From Pristionchus mayeri (taxonomy: Eukaryota; Nematoda; Chromadorea; Rhabditida; Neodiplogasteridae): DNA of 64,000 nt. The translations under genes and the position numbers were made by a program. The DNA is taken from the NCBI GenBank assembly GCA_036245805.1, contig BTRK01000005.1, positions 28,067,469 to 28,131,468 on the forward strand, in the 5' to 3' direction. The notes under the pieces were generated by a model. That model worked only from the letters and a program-made list of their open reading frames with translations. It was not told the DNA's origin and made no database searches. Positions 21,761-35,598 of the stretch are shown here, one piece after another (the stretch's first letter is position 1; the number at the start of each line of letters is the position of its first letter).

Positions 21761-24700
21761 CTAAGAACTTCTGAAGCTCACTTTTTGTTCATAAGCTGCC
21801 CAATCTTCGGAGAAGAACTTCGGGAGATTCTTCATTCCCTGGAAAAATGGAGAAAAATGAGGATTGTCGCACTCGATCAAATATGTTTGTTTACTGGCAA
21901 TCTCACGAGATAAATGACACATATATTCCAATGTCCTCTTCTCTCTATATTTATTTTATTTTCAAAAATGCCTCTAATGCAGCTTTCATCTGTGCATTGT
22001 GAACAGTCTTGGCCACGCCCACTCCGATTCTCTTGCCCCTCAAGAAAATAATTAATTATTCTCCAAGTTCGCCAACCAATTCAACAGTAAAACTGAAAGC
22101 CAGAATGATAAAAGGGGAAAGGAGTTTTCCAACTCTTCATCCTAACCTGAACTCGCACGCGATGGTGTACTCTCTCAAGTTGGTCGGCCCACTCTCTTGG
22201 ATCAATCGATATTCCGGCATCTTGCTGCCTGCTAAAGGAATTTGAAATGGTGCCATCCATTGCAACGATCAGATATTGATTTTCTTGATTCCCATACCAG
22301 GCAATTGTTCCCTTCGAGGGAGGGCGAGACACAACTGTTGAAGGGCGGACTTGGGATCAGCCCACGCATGAGAATCGATGAAGAACTACAAATGAATTAC
22401 CTTTAATCTTGATCTAATCGATAATTAAATTTCTACAGTACCTTCATTCTCGGGAAGAAGCAGACACGAGTGAACGCCCTGCAGTATTCCCATCCTCGGT
22501 CGACGTAGATCGCCCCGAGGAGGGCTGAAACACATGTTCCTCAGATATGCTCATCGGCCACAATGAAGAGCAAAAGTACGAGCATGAAACATTTTAAAAG
22601 TGCTCACACTCGACGAGATCTGCCTTGTCTTTCATCTTGAGGTTCCTGTTCTGATTGCGACGAGGAGAGAGATCCAACACGTATCTGATCGTGAGGAGGT
22701 CAACAACTGATAGCACAGACACGTAGATTATTGCGACTTACATCGAATAGTAATTATTTTGCTGATAAAGAGTGACCCCCTACCCAAATTAGAAACACAA
22801 CTTTTGCTATGGGATCGTGCACTGACTTGGTCATTTGCAGATCATCGCAGATGACAGACTGGGTTTTATTCGAGACGAGACAGGTTCTGAGGAGGGAGAG
22901 ATGACCCTCGTGCAGAAGGGGAAAACGCTCAAGGAGGGAAAGATCAACAAGAAAGTCACATTATAATTATTATCTAAAATGCAAACATACGTAGTAGAGG
23001 AATTCCGTGGTTGCCATCTGCAGGATGGTGTCCCCCAGCAACTCGAGGGTCTGGTGGTCGCCCCTATATTCAATATCATCGAAGAATTAATAAACCGGTG
23101 TAACTCCATTCCAACTCCAGAATGGCCTAAACCCTCACTTGGTGAGATTGTTCCAGGCCCCACTTCGATTGAAGGCCCGAGCCAGTAGACAGATGTGCGC
23201 GAACTTGAGACCTGCACACATTGTTACATTGTCCCTCCCCTGCTTTCATCCATCCCGGTTTTAGTGATCTTGTACAAATGGAAATGATAGTAAGGGGTAT
23301 TCAAGGGAAATCTCAGACCTATGCTGTCCTCGAATTCGACGAGATTCTGGAGTGCAACTGCGCTCTTGATGAGATGGCGATCCGTGCCAGGGTGATCATT
23401 CTGAGTGAAGAAGATGGGGAAAAGAAGGAAATACTCACCGTTCGCCCGACTAATTCATTGCAATTCATATTTATAGGATAATTATGAAGCCATCACCTGT
23501 TGAATAACTCAAACCGACTGCTCACCTGTAGTTCGTGGACCTTGAGATTATTCCACACGGCGAGCATCTCTGGATCCTTCCCGTACATCGCTTCCCCGTA
23601 GATTCTGCACTACTTATTTTCAACATATCTCCTGGTTGATCGATAATATAAAATCACTAGCCGTTATCCCCTTCCCACGATGACGACTACCACGCTGCAA
23701 TGGGGGGAGGAAGCATCCCGCCTCCAATTTTTGTAGCGAATATTATTACAGTGCTGGTACAAGTGGGACGCTTTCGAATATTTCGGGATTCCCATCGGGG
23801 TTTCGAATGTTGAGGAATGAGCAATGTTCTCTCTCTCCATTTCATGTACTATCTCGCTCTATCTGACCGGCGAGAGAGCATGTGGAACAGAGAGAGTCCG
23901 AAGAATGCTCCGTGGTATATTGCAGGGTAACGGCAGGAAGGAACGAGGGTGGGGATCTGTTGGTCCACGGGGTGTAACCATAGGCGTGAGCTTATAGTAC
24001 TACCTCATCTCTGAGTATACCGTACCTTTCGCAATGATCCATGTCCTTGCCCGAATCGAGATAGATTGCTGCCATGAATGCCTCGAACGAATTGGCAGTC
24101 GCATGGCTAAAAGTGAAACTCCGATAATTTGGAGATATAAATTAAATACTAAAAAAATAGACAAACAAATGCTTTTATATGCATTGCAAAATGCGAAAAC
24201 ACGAGAAAAAGGTGATGGTGGATTGATTAAAACTATGCAACGTACCGATACTCTGGTTCGTGGAGTAACTCGACCCCGTGTGACATCAACATCAGCTTGT
24301 CCAGGTAAATCTCCTCAATTATTTGCCAATATTAAACAACCTGTTTCCAATTCAAACTCAGGAGGAATCGGATACACATTTCAATAGTTGTACACCATCA
24401 TTTTTTTTTGAAAATCTCAATTATTTGAAAACAAAAACAAATTATCTGATTGTATAGGGTAAACCTGGGCAAGAGCAGCGAGATTCTTGTTCTGGACGAG
24501 AGCAGATCGGAAGGTCGCCAGAAGACCCTCGTCGGCATTAGGAAGAAGGAAGAAGAGATGCACCTGAGACCAGTCCTCTCTAGTGAACACATCGGTGAAC
24601 ATTTGAGAGATGGAAACAAGATCTTTTTTATGTTTAACGCAAAAAAGGTAAAGGTAAAAGGCCAAAGTGCAGATGAGGGCCCTTAAATATCTGTTCTCCT

Positions 24701-27700
24701 CTCTTCACTCACAGTAACAATCATCTCGACGACGGAATCTCCGAGGAATTCGAGTCGTTCGTTGATCGTGCCCGGATTTATCTTAAACCAAAAATTCACC
24801 AATCCTCAAACGTAAAATCTCTTCAACTGCAGAAGAGCATACGCACCTTCCTAAATCAATTCAACTGCTAACCTGTATTTTCTTCGCTCCCGGCAGAGCA
24901 TCCATCAGCTCCACCAGTCTGTCGAGATCTGCAAAAAAAAATTAACAATTATAATAAATAACACCAGGCGCAACAGTGTAAAATCCACTTTATAAATTTC
25001 TGATTCAAGCAGTCCACATTGTACCAAATATCAACGAAGGGCAAGCTCCAATATTTCGTCACATAAAAATACAAACACATGATTACCGGTAGTTTACTAA
25101 TGTTTAATACACTTTTAAAACAAAAAATGTTGACTGACCTTTCTTTCGGTTTCTTCCCTTCTTCAACTCGAGTATCTCGTAGTGCACTCGAGGACCATCA
25201 AGATGCTGACGAGCCTCAACTCACACCGTTAAACTACCTTATTTTCACGGATCAAAATATAGAATGACCGTACTTGCCAACTTACTGTAAGGAGGTTAAG
25301 AAAATTTTTTTTATAAAAATTAAGCATTTGCCCACCTTCGGCCCCATCTTACGCACTCCACATAGATTGATCGCGTTGCGAGCATGGTCCGGATTTGTAC
25401 CTGGAATTGAATGAACTTTATCTCCAGTACTATTTTATCAAAATAATAATGATTATGAAAAATAGTAATATTGATTGACAGAAAAAAATATAATTAGTGG
25501 ACGATAATTATCTTACTGTTAGAAAAAATGTAAATAAATTATATTGCTTACCGTAGTTGGCGTTGTAGGAAGGATGGGAGAGCGCGAGTTCAATCAGAGT
25601 CCGATCCACGAATTTGTACGATATCCGCTCCTCCAGTTTCTGCAATAAATCCAGAATAATTCTAGCATCTCCAAATCTCTCTATGCTTGCACCGTTTCCA
25701 ACATAATTAAGCCCGCCGACATTCAACTCCATCGTGATAACCAGTGCCCACCTCGAGTGCCCAGTGGAACCTCACGTGGTTCATCATCATCACAAGCAAA
25801 ATTGTGTGCTGAGCGAGATCAGCCTGAAGATAAGCAAATATTAATCGTTACGATTATGTATGAAGCACAATTCGTTTCCTCATACAAAATTAGAAAACTT
25901 TGTTATGTTCAACCATACAAGAAATCAAGAAAAGTTTGGGGGGGGGGTGAAGTAAAAGATGGCTGCTCAACCCTTCGTTCACCTTGAATCCAGTCCTTCT
26001 GAAGTGCTTCGACGACATCGAAATGGGAACTTCACGACGATTCATGCTGAAGTGAACAATTCAACCCTGTTTACTTCCACATTTACAATCATTGTTAATT
26101 TCAATGCGACGCTCGTAATCAATACAACATATTGCCATACTCACTTCGAACTATAATCAATTCCCTCACCAGTCATTCTTAATCTTCTGCAGTTGATTCT
26201 CGAGTGCAGAGATGGCATTTCTCAATTGTTTCTCCTCGATGGGGGACATCTTCATATCATCCACTTCTCCCTCCTCCTTATTCTCGCCCTTCTCTCCTCT
26301 TCTCTTCTCTGGCTCTGTTCCCGCCAGCAACTGAGAGCAGAGATATCATCAGCATACGTAAGATATGCGCCCTCATCATTATCTTGCACAAATTGCTTTC
26401 TTTCACTGGACTAACAAGTTCTAGCCATATGATCATTGTTGTTCGTCTATCAATTGAATTCCGTAGAGTGTGGTTGATTATCCCCACCTTTGCCTTCTTC
26501 TCAGCCACTTCAGCAGCCACTTTCTGGTAGTCTGGTCGAGCAGCCAGCAGGAAGGGAGTAGGACTGAGATGTGGAGAGATACATTTATAAACACTTCCCT
26601 TTCACTGCTTCACAAGAATGAGCAACCTACCCAAGAAATTAATCAAGAAGCTACTAGCAAGAAAAAGCATTGTGAAAATAGAAGGAGAGCGTACCGCCAT
26701 GCGTGGTGAGTGATGCGAGGCCATCCTTGATCCTCTCCCTCCTCCCTCTCCAGATACCCCCATCTATCGATACCATCCACACGAACCGAAGAGGGACGCT
26801 CAAATTGGGACAATTATTACGAAAGAAGGTACCATCCTCCAAATGTCTCATTTAATAATAGAGGAGGCAGTACCCTGGTGGGGTCAATCACGATTCCTTC
26901 CTTCTCCCTCTCGACAAACAAATCGAAGGAGCACTCGTCATCTCCTTGATCCTGAAGAGGAGTACAATAACATGGCCATGGACTTGGACGTGCACATCCA
27001 CCTTTCCAGGTTGAACCGATGTCTAACCTATAAATTATGACGAAGACCACTCAGCACTCATTTCTCCTATGTTGTTCACCTTCTCATTGAGTTGCTCGTT
27101 GTAGAATGGGTGGATGTATGACTGAGTTATGTGCTCGAGCACAGCCGAGATGGGGGCCAACTCGGGGGAAGAACCATCTGCAGAGGGGAGGGGCTATTAA
27201 CATGTGTTTTTGAATGATGATATCACAATTAATCGATCAATAAGTTGATATTAATAACTCCACACTAATTCCTCGCCCTCCTCACCCCTTGCAGTTCTCA
27301 CGAATCGAGGCACGACGTGGAAAATGGGACATCCATCAGCCTTTTCCTCCTCCTCTCGACTTCCTTCCCTTCCCTTCGTGAGACGAGCTCTGAAGAAGAA
27401 GGAATTATAGTAATACATAATGATAAATATAGAATATAGGTTCCTGTTCACATTCCCCCAATGGACCGACCTCCTCTCCCTCTCCACCTCCTCTGGCCAT
27501 CTCCTCAGATCGAATAACTCGAGGATGTCCTCTGCGATATACGAGAAAAGCGAATCCAGGGCTCGAATTGATCCAACACTCTTAATTGAAATTAATAGTC
27601 CATTTACCCCTGACTGGGGATTCAAATGCATCTTTTCATTCCGATGATTCTCACTTGTTCGCTCAATTTCTCGTCTTCCTCTAACGAGAATCGATATTCA

Positions 27701-30700
27701 TCCGTCCATTTGTGTTGTGGTTCAGGGGGGAGAATGGGGGGGAGAGGTCGATGGGAGAGCAGTGAGAATCCAGAAAAGTGGAAGGCCGAAGAGCTGAAGA
27801 CGTGCAACATTATTTAAAGGAGGCGGATGAATTACTCAATGGTTGGTGTTCAGTATCGAAAACAATGCTCATACATAAATAAAACAACGTACATAACCAC
27901 TTCTAGACCAATCAGAATGCTAAGGGGGAATTACATCGACTAGAAGGAGTAGTAAACGTAGAAATTTGAGGGGTGGGCCAAATATCCAAAAGTGCCAAAT
28001 TTTTAGCAGCTTAAAAATCCGCTTACCCCTCTTCTCCCTGAATTCTCAGCTCGTCCTTTCTCCTCAGTTGATCACTCGGATTGGGACGAATGGAAAGGAC
28101 GTAGTGATGAAGGGAAGATATCACACAACTGAAATTCGTGTTAAATACTGTAATACATTTGCGCGATATTCTAATTTGTACGACAACACCGTCCTTCCAA
28201 TCAACATCATTATAAAATTCATAATTTAGTCGAATTCCATGTTGCCTAAACAACAGTCAAACTCGTCTCACCACTGCACGGTGCTTTCCAGTTTCTTCTC
28301 TCCCAAATAATGATTGTGTCTCATTCCTTCCTCCTTTCTCTCAACTGAGCATCGACACGCAGGAGATTCGTTCAGCTGAATTTACATCCATTTTATAATA
28401 TTTTCCAAATCTACATTCCTTGAGAATTATTGAAGTATTACAACAACTCACTATGAACGCTTGAGTAGCTTTCATTATTAATATTCAAAGTATCAAATTA
28501 TTCCTCACCCATAACTATTAGTGGAAACTTATTTTAAATATTGTTCTATCATAAAAACTGACCATATCGGGCACGTTGAATACGATTTCGCTGGAGAGGG
28601 CGGAGGGATGGTGGCGACGCCAGTCTACCTACACATCACAACAGTTCTTTAAACAACCAGCGAAGAAAGGACGATCAAATGCAAATAATAAGCATATTTC
28701 CATAATAATATACATATACTATTTAAAAAGTGGGCAATAGTCGACGAGGCCCCACCAAATGCAACGTAAATTCCCCCTCCCCCCTCTCACCTCCTGCTTA
28801 ATCAGTGCAGTGGCTGCCTCCGTCTGCTTAGTCTTCCGTCGTTTGTTACGTCTGCAAGAGAAAGGATCACCACTCGTATCCGTCTTCCCTTCTATTCACA
28901 GATGGAAAAGGTGACGTTTCCAGCTGCACGAAATGGCAAGGAACTATTGTGACTATGCGATAACAAAGTATCCTATAAACGAAGATTATCACTAGTAGCT
29001 CCCCCTCCCCTCCCCTCCCTATCCACTGACTTCCTAATGCTGGCCTTCCTCCTCTTGTCTCTCTGCTCCTTCTTCTCTGCATCATCACTCTCTCCACTCT
29101 CTTCTCCTTCTGAACCAGAGGACGACCAATCCTTCCGTTCATCCGAACACGAACGGGCGCCTGCAAAAAAGAACGGATTTGAAAATATCGTCTTGTTAAT
29201 GCTTTTAATACCGACTATTACCAAATCGGGAAAAATCATGTTTATGTCGTTGCAAGAGTAAAAAAATCTAAAAATAGACTTAAATGGGATAAAGATACTG
29301 ACACTTGCACCCCATGTGCAGACTGGGAGTGTGAAGTAGGGGCACACTCTGCTGACTCTCCTTCTTCCTCTTGATATCCCCTCGCACTTCCTCCTCGAAT
29401 CGAGCAAGAACCTCCTGCAAAGGGGTTGCGTATGACTGACTTCTTTACTCGGTGTACCTCATGGTTCCATCTCGTCTCTCCCGAGTATTCCTTTGTCTTT
29501 CTCTCTGCTGATCGCAACTTCTGCGATTCAATACGCAACTGACGATCTTCCGCCTGAATTCAAATATTTCTGCCTCGTCAATAATTTATGCAAAAACCTG
29601 TCGAAGAAAAAAAATGTTCCAATCTCTTGAAATTCTCTATTCTTAACGAAAACAAAAATACAAATTTAATTCAAAATTAAAAGTAATTTTGCACCTCTTC
29701 CTCCTCGTCCGTATCGTAGTTCTCATCTAGATCCTCCTTCCTCAGAGTGAGATCCAACTCCTCCCTTGCAGCTCCCGCCACTGTCGCAGCTCAACATTTA
29801 ATGATAGTTATTAATCATCGGAAAGCTACGTAAAAGCACTGCAAATTGTAACTGCACGCAATGAATCTATGTGGCTATACTTGCGTATTATGAGAATCAT
29901 CTCTGGAATGAAGCAATAAAAGTACTTACGTTCGAGTACTGGTTTGTTCTCCATTGGAACGTCATTCGATTTTTCCTTCTCTTTATGAGATTCCTCTTCA
30001 GTCTGTCCTCCTTCCTTCTTTTTCTTCTTCGATTTTTTCTTATGACGACGTGAAGAATCACACTAAAAATTACTCATCACAACTCGTTCAATTGGATACC
30101 TTCAAATAGAGAATAAGATATAGGAAGAATGACCTTCTCCTTCGACTCCATCAGTGCTTCGAGAAGACTGCCTGGTCGTACTTCCATCGAACGAGACGAG
30201 TCGCCACTCTGTAACGTTGTGCGAAAATGATAAATGATTAGATCGTTTACCAATGCATTTGAGATCAGCATTTGTATAAGAGCCCGTTCGCGTAAGAGTC
30301 GAACAAACATTGGCACACGGAATTTTCAAAAACTTGCTGAAAGGGGTAATCGAGGGTGCTGATAATCGTGGTCAACTTCATTTTGCTCCATCTCAACCGG
30401 TTAAGCCAGGCTGCGTGTGGCCTTCAGCTACATTTATGGTAATAACTCGAGAACCGATTTTAGAAACGACTTGACATTTTAAAAGGAGGAAGTTAATGCC
30501 ACTGCAAAGCCGCTGAAATCAAAATATCGCTTTTTTTAATGACATAATCACGATTTCGACGTTCTCGAATATCAGGCAAAAGCTAAAACCAAGAACTACA
30601 TGCTAAGATGCGCCTTGTTCTGGGGATCATTTTTCTTATGCTATGTTGGGTATACAAATTCGGATCTTTTTCGCTACAAGCAGTTTTATGATGAGTTTAG

Positions 30701-31362
30701 CAGCTCTATGCCGCCAACTTTGTGGGTGAGAGTGAAAAATGATGATGAATTTGTATACCCAACATCCGAATTTGTATACCCAACATAGCATAAGAAAAAT
30801 GATCCCCAGATTAAGGCGCATCTTAGCATGTAGTTCTTGGTTTTAGCTTTTGCCTGATATTCGAGAACGTCGAAATCGTGATTATGTCATAAAAAAAGAA
30901 GTGATATTTTGATTTCAGCGGCTTTGCAGTGGCATTAACTACCTCCTGTTAAAATTTCAAGTCGTTTCTAAAATCGGTTCTCGAGTTATTACCATAAATG
31001 TAGATGACGCCCACATGCAGCCTGGCTTAACCGGTTGAGATGGAGCAAAATGAAGTTGACCACGATTATCAGCACCCTCGATTACCCCTTTCAGCAAGTT
31101 TTTGAAATTTCCGAGTGCCAGGCGTTTCAAGACTTTGTTCGACTCTTACGCGAACGGGCTCATAAGTGTATGAATGGCACGAAACATTCGGAAGAGGTTC
31201 TTAGACGAGAGAGCTCCTCACCTGACCCGATCCGGCCCGTTTGGCGGTCGAATCGTTGGAATCGGGTGAGGAAGAGGAAGAAGATCGTGTTCGCTTCCTC
31301 TTTCGTTCATTTCCTCCCCAGTTGGAGGAGGAGGAGGCTTCACCCATCAGGGGCTTAGCCAT
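21761..31362 (-). CDS. drsh-1: Drosha, nuclear RNase III of microRNA processing
   Basis: The exons read as Drosha in the expected order. The start MAKPLMGEASSSSNWGG lies at 31362, followed by Ser/Arg/Lys-rich exons (31222, 30134-30208, 29930-30062, 29695-29780). A cysteine-containing block, ESPACRCSVERKEEGMRHNH, is at about 28280-28375. The central domain includes LFSYIAEDILELFDLRRW (about 27500-27550). RNase III domain a has RISYKFVDRTLIELALSHPS (about 25560-25635), NPDHARNAINLCG (about 25360), NERLEFLGDSVVE (about 24735) and NSFEAFMAAIYLD (about 24060). Domain b has LELLGDTILQMATTEFL (about 22995-23045), KDKADLVESALLGAIYVD (22500-22640) and CFFPRMK. A dsRBD follows at about 21990-22230, ending in the exon at about 21783-21835. 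The acidic catalytic positions of both RNase III domains are present. Drosha crops primary microRNAs in the nucleus with the Pasha/DGCR8 partner. The gene has about 28 exons. Its first intron holds a foldback element. The 3' end is uncertain: either a stop at 21761 or continuation into the proline-rich exons downstream. Confidence 0.93.
30279..31162. mobile_element. Foldback element in Drosha intron 1 (TA-flanked)
   Basis: Two inverted arms of about 390 bp (30279-30660 and about 30770-31162) surround a ~110 bp centre. The outer ends are AGAGCCCGTTCGCGTAAGAG and its inverse, CTCTTACGCGAACGGGCTCA, with TA on both sides. The centre has a further small inverted motif (GGGTATACAAATTCGG). No transposase ORF is present. 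The element lies entirely between Drosha exons 1 and 2, so the transcript would contain a strong long hairpin before splicing. Confidence 0.85.
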
Positions 31363-33460
31363 CGAATACAACCTCAACGTAGATGAATATTAGATTCGAT
31401 TTGACTAAACATGCCTGAACAAAGAAGATAGAAAAGCTAACAATTTCGAAATTGTGAAATTCAAACTGACAAAGTAACGATACCGTAATGAGTAGTGTAT
31501 CATCAAGCAATGGCTTTTTTTAAATTTTATTTATTTTTATTATGACTGGTTAGTGCTAATTAGCATCTAGGGCTACAAATTTAAAGAATAAAAACTTTCT
31601 ACACCCTCCCATCCGAACGAGATATAACTAGGGACCGCGGATGCCATTTTAAATATGTTTCATTAAAATGTTTTTGCAGTTCGAACCTACACAATTGACC
31701 ATGGCGAAACGTTTAGAAATTAAAACAAAATAATAATAAAATAATTTTAACCAATTCAGTGGCTTTTAAAATTTACCCTTGGGTCACTCGACTACCGTAT
31801 GATTATTAGAGTTGGAGTGCATCATGAGTCAGGATTTTTGAATCATTTTGTATTATTATTTATTTTACAGTTTTACTATTTGTATTTTTAATATTATTTA
31901 TTTTCGAATTGCGCTTAAGTGTGTAATGCTAGCTTCTAAACTTATAGTTGACCGGAAAACGATGTTTATCAGATATGAACAGGTGAAGTAGTTTAGCTAA
32001 CAAGAAGTAGTCGTCCGAACGAAAATGAGGCATGACCCGTCTGTGAAATATGTAAAGGAAGGTTAGTTGCATGTACTGGACACAAGAAAATAATGGTGGC
32101 ACTCAAAAATAATGAGAAAACGTGGGAATCGGCTGGAGGTGTTCGAAAAATGTCAGATTCGGGCCGGTTTTTGGCAAAAAAGTAGTCGTCCGAACGAAAA
32201 TTTGACATGACCCGTGCGTTGAATAGATAAAGGAAGGTTTGTTGCACGTACTGGACACAAGGAAATAAAGGTGGCACTCAAAAATAATGAGAAAACGGGG
32301 GAAGCAACGACGTCCGGAAATTGTACTAAACGGTTTAAGCCCGCTAAAAAATTTATCCCTAAGCCAGAAGCAGCAAACCCGTCGGAAATCCATTTAGAAT
32401 GAGTCTCTCTAGCTATAGAATGGTAAAAAATGACCTAAAAATGGAAAAAATCAAGCAAAATCGATAAAGAAAAATATTGAACAGGGCAACAAAATTTCAT
32501 AAATGTAATTTCATAAAAGTTGGGCACACCAGAAATAGTGGTGTGCGTGAGTGATGGACGGCAGAAAGGACGGGCCTCCGCGGTCCCTAGATATAACTTA
32601 CAAAAAATTATTCAAACGTTCAATTTTTTCACAAGAGTTTTCGGACTAAAGAGCAGCTCATTTCTCAAAGCGAGATCGAGAACACTAAATAAACCACTCC
32701 TGAGCTATATTCACCGAGTGCTACATGAATACCAATTTTGGAGAAATCCGATTTTTAGCTAGGGTGAAGCATCTCAACAAAAATGTGTCCTTATTCAGAT
32801 GGTCTCAATGCGCATACCGTATTTAATGCTGCGAACCATCGAAAACTAACCTTTCAAAATATACAAATGTATACACGGCATTTCACGGCCCGAATTGCCG
32901 GTTGACGAAACGACTTACAGACCCCCAAACGCACTCGTCGACATTTGTCCACACCATCGAGGGAATAATTAAAAATTTGAATGATACCGTACCCATTCAC
33001 ATTGCCCAAGGGATGTCGGCATATGACCAAAAATCAATCGATAATTTCAATCGATATCAGGATTTCTGCATCACCTTTTTTCCGGCTCCGGTCTTGTGTG
33101 TGGCGGCCAGGTGCGCGCACCAGCAACCTGGCGGTGGTGCAGTGGGCGGGGTCTTGGTTTTGTGTGTACGCAAAATGCCGTGATATATTTATTTGCATAC
33201 CGAGACAATAAAGTGAGAGAGCATAGGAAAAGACGAGAGCAGACTGGAATGGAATATTGTAATTCATTCCATCTTTCTCCCTCTCCTCCTCCATTCCTCT
33301 TCCATTCAGTTCCTTCTCTCGTCCTCTCTCCGATTGGTCGTCACCTTTCTCCATCGGGGGACTTCAGGTATCCCTCTACTATTCTCTTCCCTATTCTGGG
33401 AATTATCTGCCTCCCACTGTGTTCTTACCGTACCCTAAACCCCCCTGACCCGTTGCAGGA
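31363..33460. other. Intergenic between Drosha and the kinase, with repeat debris
   Basis: The start codons of Drosha (minus) and the kinase (plus) face away from each other, so this ~2.1 kb should hold both promoters. I see no gene. Two copies of a ~178 bp tandem repeat lie at 32003-32120 and 32182-32300. A stretch at 32680-32810 resembles the right flank of the foldback element at 16640-16780. The segment 33100-33180 is GC-rich, and 33260-33420 is pyrimidine-rich just upstream of the kinase start. Confidence 0.55.
32003..32300. repeat. Two-copy tandem repeat, ~178 bp period
   Basis: AAGTAGTCGTCCGAACGAAAA starts one base before both 32005 and 32183. The copies continue in parallel through TAAAGGAAGGTT, GTACTGGACACAAG and GGTGGCACTCAAAAATAATG. 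The copies are about 88% alike by eye. No coding content is seen. Confidence 0.8.
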
Positions 33461-35598
33461 ATGGCTAACGGTCTCAGCCAAGAGAGATACTACCATGGCC
33501 TACTCCCTCGTGAGGACATCAAGGTGTTCCCTCCCCCTCTGACTACCGTAACCTACCGTACTTGAGATGCTGCTGAACAAGCAGGGTGACTTCATCGTGC
33601 GAATGTCCGAGCCGAATCAGGGCCAGTCTGGCCGCTCCTACATCGTCTCTGTAGCGAACAACGATGTTGGAGAGGTACGGTATCTGACCCAGGGAAGGAC
33701 TACAGTACCCTTTGCAGATCAAGCATTTCGTGGTGCACACTTCCTCCGACGGGAAATTCTTCATCGATCAGTTCTCCTTCGCAACTATCCAGGTACGGTA
33801 TCCTTTCTGCTACAGTATCCCCACTCACTCTACTGCAGGAATTGATACAGTATCATCTGAGGACGAAAGAGAGTATAACCAAGGTGAATACCGAAATATC
33901 GGAGACATACCGTAATACTGCGGGTTCAGGCATACCCATGTTTCCTAAAAACACCTGTGGGTCGACAGCGTTGGGAGCTGAATCACGAAGACATCCAGAC
34001 TACGAAGAAGTTGGGAGAGGGCGCCTTTGGAGAGGTTGGTGTGCACGACGACGTTTCCCAATAGTACACCACAGGTGCATCTCGGAGTATGGAAGACACA
34101 CGGTAAACGAGGAGATGTCAGGGTCGCCATCAAACTGGCAAAGCTGGACAACCTGACAAAGGAGCAAATCAAGGAGATCATGAGAGAAGTGAGACTTCGC
34201 CCACTCGAAGCCCCGCCCCTTACCGTATCCCTCAGGCTCGTCTGATGCGTCTGTTCGAGTGCGACTACGTCGTTCGATTGTGGGGAGTAGCAGCAGCGAA
34301 TGAACCACTGATGATCGTGATGGAACTGGTTGGAATTGCGACAGGCGACGTTTCCTAATGATGCACACCACAGGCATCCAACGGCGCCCTCAACTCGTAC
34401 CTCGAGAAGAACCAACTGGACGACAATCAGAAGGCACTCATGTGTGTGCAGGTTTGTGGTGATGAACAATGTCCCCAGAGCACTATAGCCGACCTTTCCA
34501 GTCAAGCTGGGGCATCGAGTACCTCCACATGAAGAACATCATCCATAGAGACATCGCTGCGAGGAACTGCCTCTATGGTGATGGGAAGGTATACGGTAGT
34601 CATGATTCTGACAGATCGCCAACTACAGTAATCTCAGGTGAAAATCAGTGACTTCGGAATGTCTCGTGAAGGCCCGACATACCAAATGGACCCAAAGAGA
34701 CGTGTACCCATCAGATGGCTGGCACCTGAGACGATACGAGTACAGACGTACACATTCAAGACTGACGTCTACTCCTTCGGTGAGTGTGGTGTAGTGGATG
34801 GTGCACTGAGTGCATCCCTGGAGACGACCATTGCTAATCGTCGTCCATTTCAGGTATCATGGCATGGGAGATCTACCACAACGGCAAGGAGCCGTTCCCT
34901 GGAATGACACCCGGAGAGGTATACTGTAGGCTGAGATATCGATCGATTACGGTGCCTCAATCAGGTGGCCAAATACGTGACTACTGGCAATCGCATGGAC
35001 TTCGAGGTCAACATCAATCCGGATATCAAGATGCTCATCTGTGTAAGGAAGTGAAGATCAAAGATCAAACTACCGTACTCTTACAGAACGACACCTGGGG
35101 AGAGGATCCCAACTCACGACTCACTCAGGAGCAGGTACGGTATTCAGTGGATACGGTAGAGATCAAAGATCACTTCTAGATCAGTCGCAAGCTGGAGTCT
35201 CTAACGAACACGCCCAAGCCGGATTTCGAAGCGGAGGTACGCGAGTGAGCATCGGATGCGTGAGACTCACGCGTTGCAGGCGCGAAAGAGACGAGAGGCG
35301 GACGATGCGGAGGAACGGGAGCGAGCAGCATCTGACCCTCCTGCCCCTCCCCCAGCTACTCCCATCGCTCAACCCCGTTCGGTGAGTACCGTAGTCCTTT
35401 TAGGGATACTGTAGCGTCGTGATATTGAAGAAGTCGTCGAACCACATCGTGAGTGAGGGATTGGGAGAAGGAGGAAAGAAGAAGAAAGGGAAGGATGATG
35501 TACGTGACGTCATCTAGGGGAAGAACTACAGTTGCCCATTTCAGAAAGCATCGAACACGGTCAAGAGAAAGTCGAAGAAAGCGAAGGAAAAGAATTAG
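33461..35598 (+). CDS. SH2-domain cytoplasmic tyrosine kinase, Fer-like
   Basis: The gene has about 16 short exons. It starts [20 protein letters not shown] at 33461, right after a TTGCAG acceptor. An SH2 domain follows ([10 protein letters not shown] at 33590, with the arginine that binds phosphotyrosine; then [16 protein letters not shown] and [12 protein letters not shown]). The kinase domain has the glycine loop LGEGAFGEV (about 34009, completed in the next exon), the ATP lysine in VAIKLAK (34128), the catalytic loop HRDIAARNC (34543), DFGMSREG (34653), RWLAPE (34711), and [11 protein letters not shown] near the end of the domain. The tail is basic and Ala/Pro-rich, ending KSKKAKEKN. No F-BAR domain is upstream, as in the short SH2-kinase family expanded in nematodes. 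All key catalytic residues are present, so the enzyme should be active. Introns are small and many carry TACCGTA or TACGGTA. Confidence 0.92.

Noticed and set aside
24034..24387. Plus-strand ORF of 117 codons
   Set aside because: Two Drosha exons lie on the opposite strand here (HATANSFEAFMAAIYLD and LDKLMLMSHGVELLHEPEYR), so this is a shadow.
30600..30821. ORFs encoding VYPTSEFVYPT-like peptides
   Set aside because: They read through the centre of the foldback element in Drosha intron 1.
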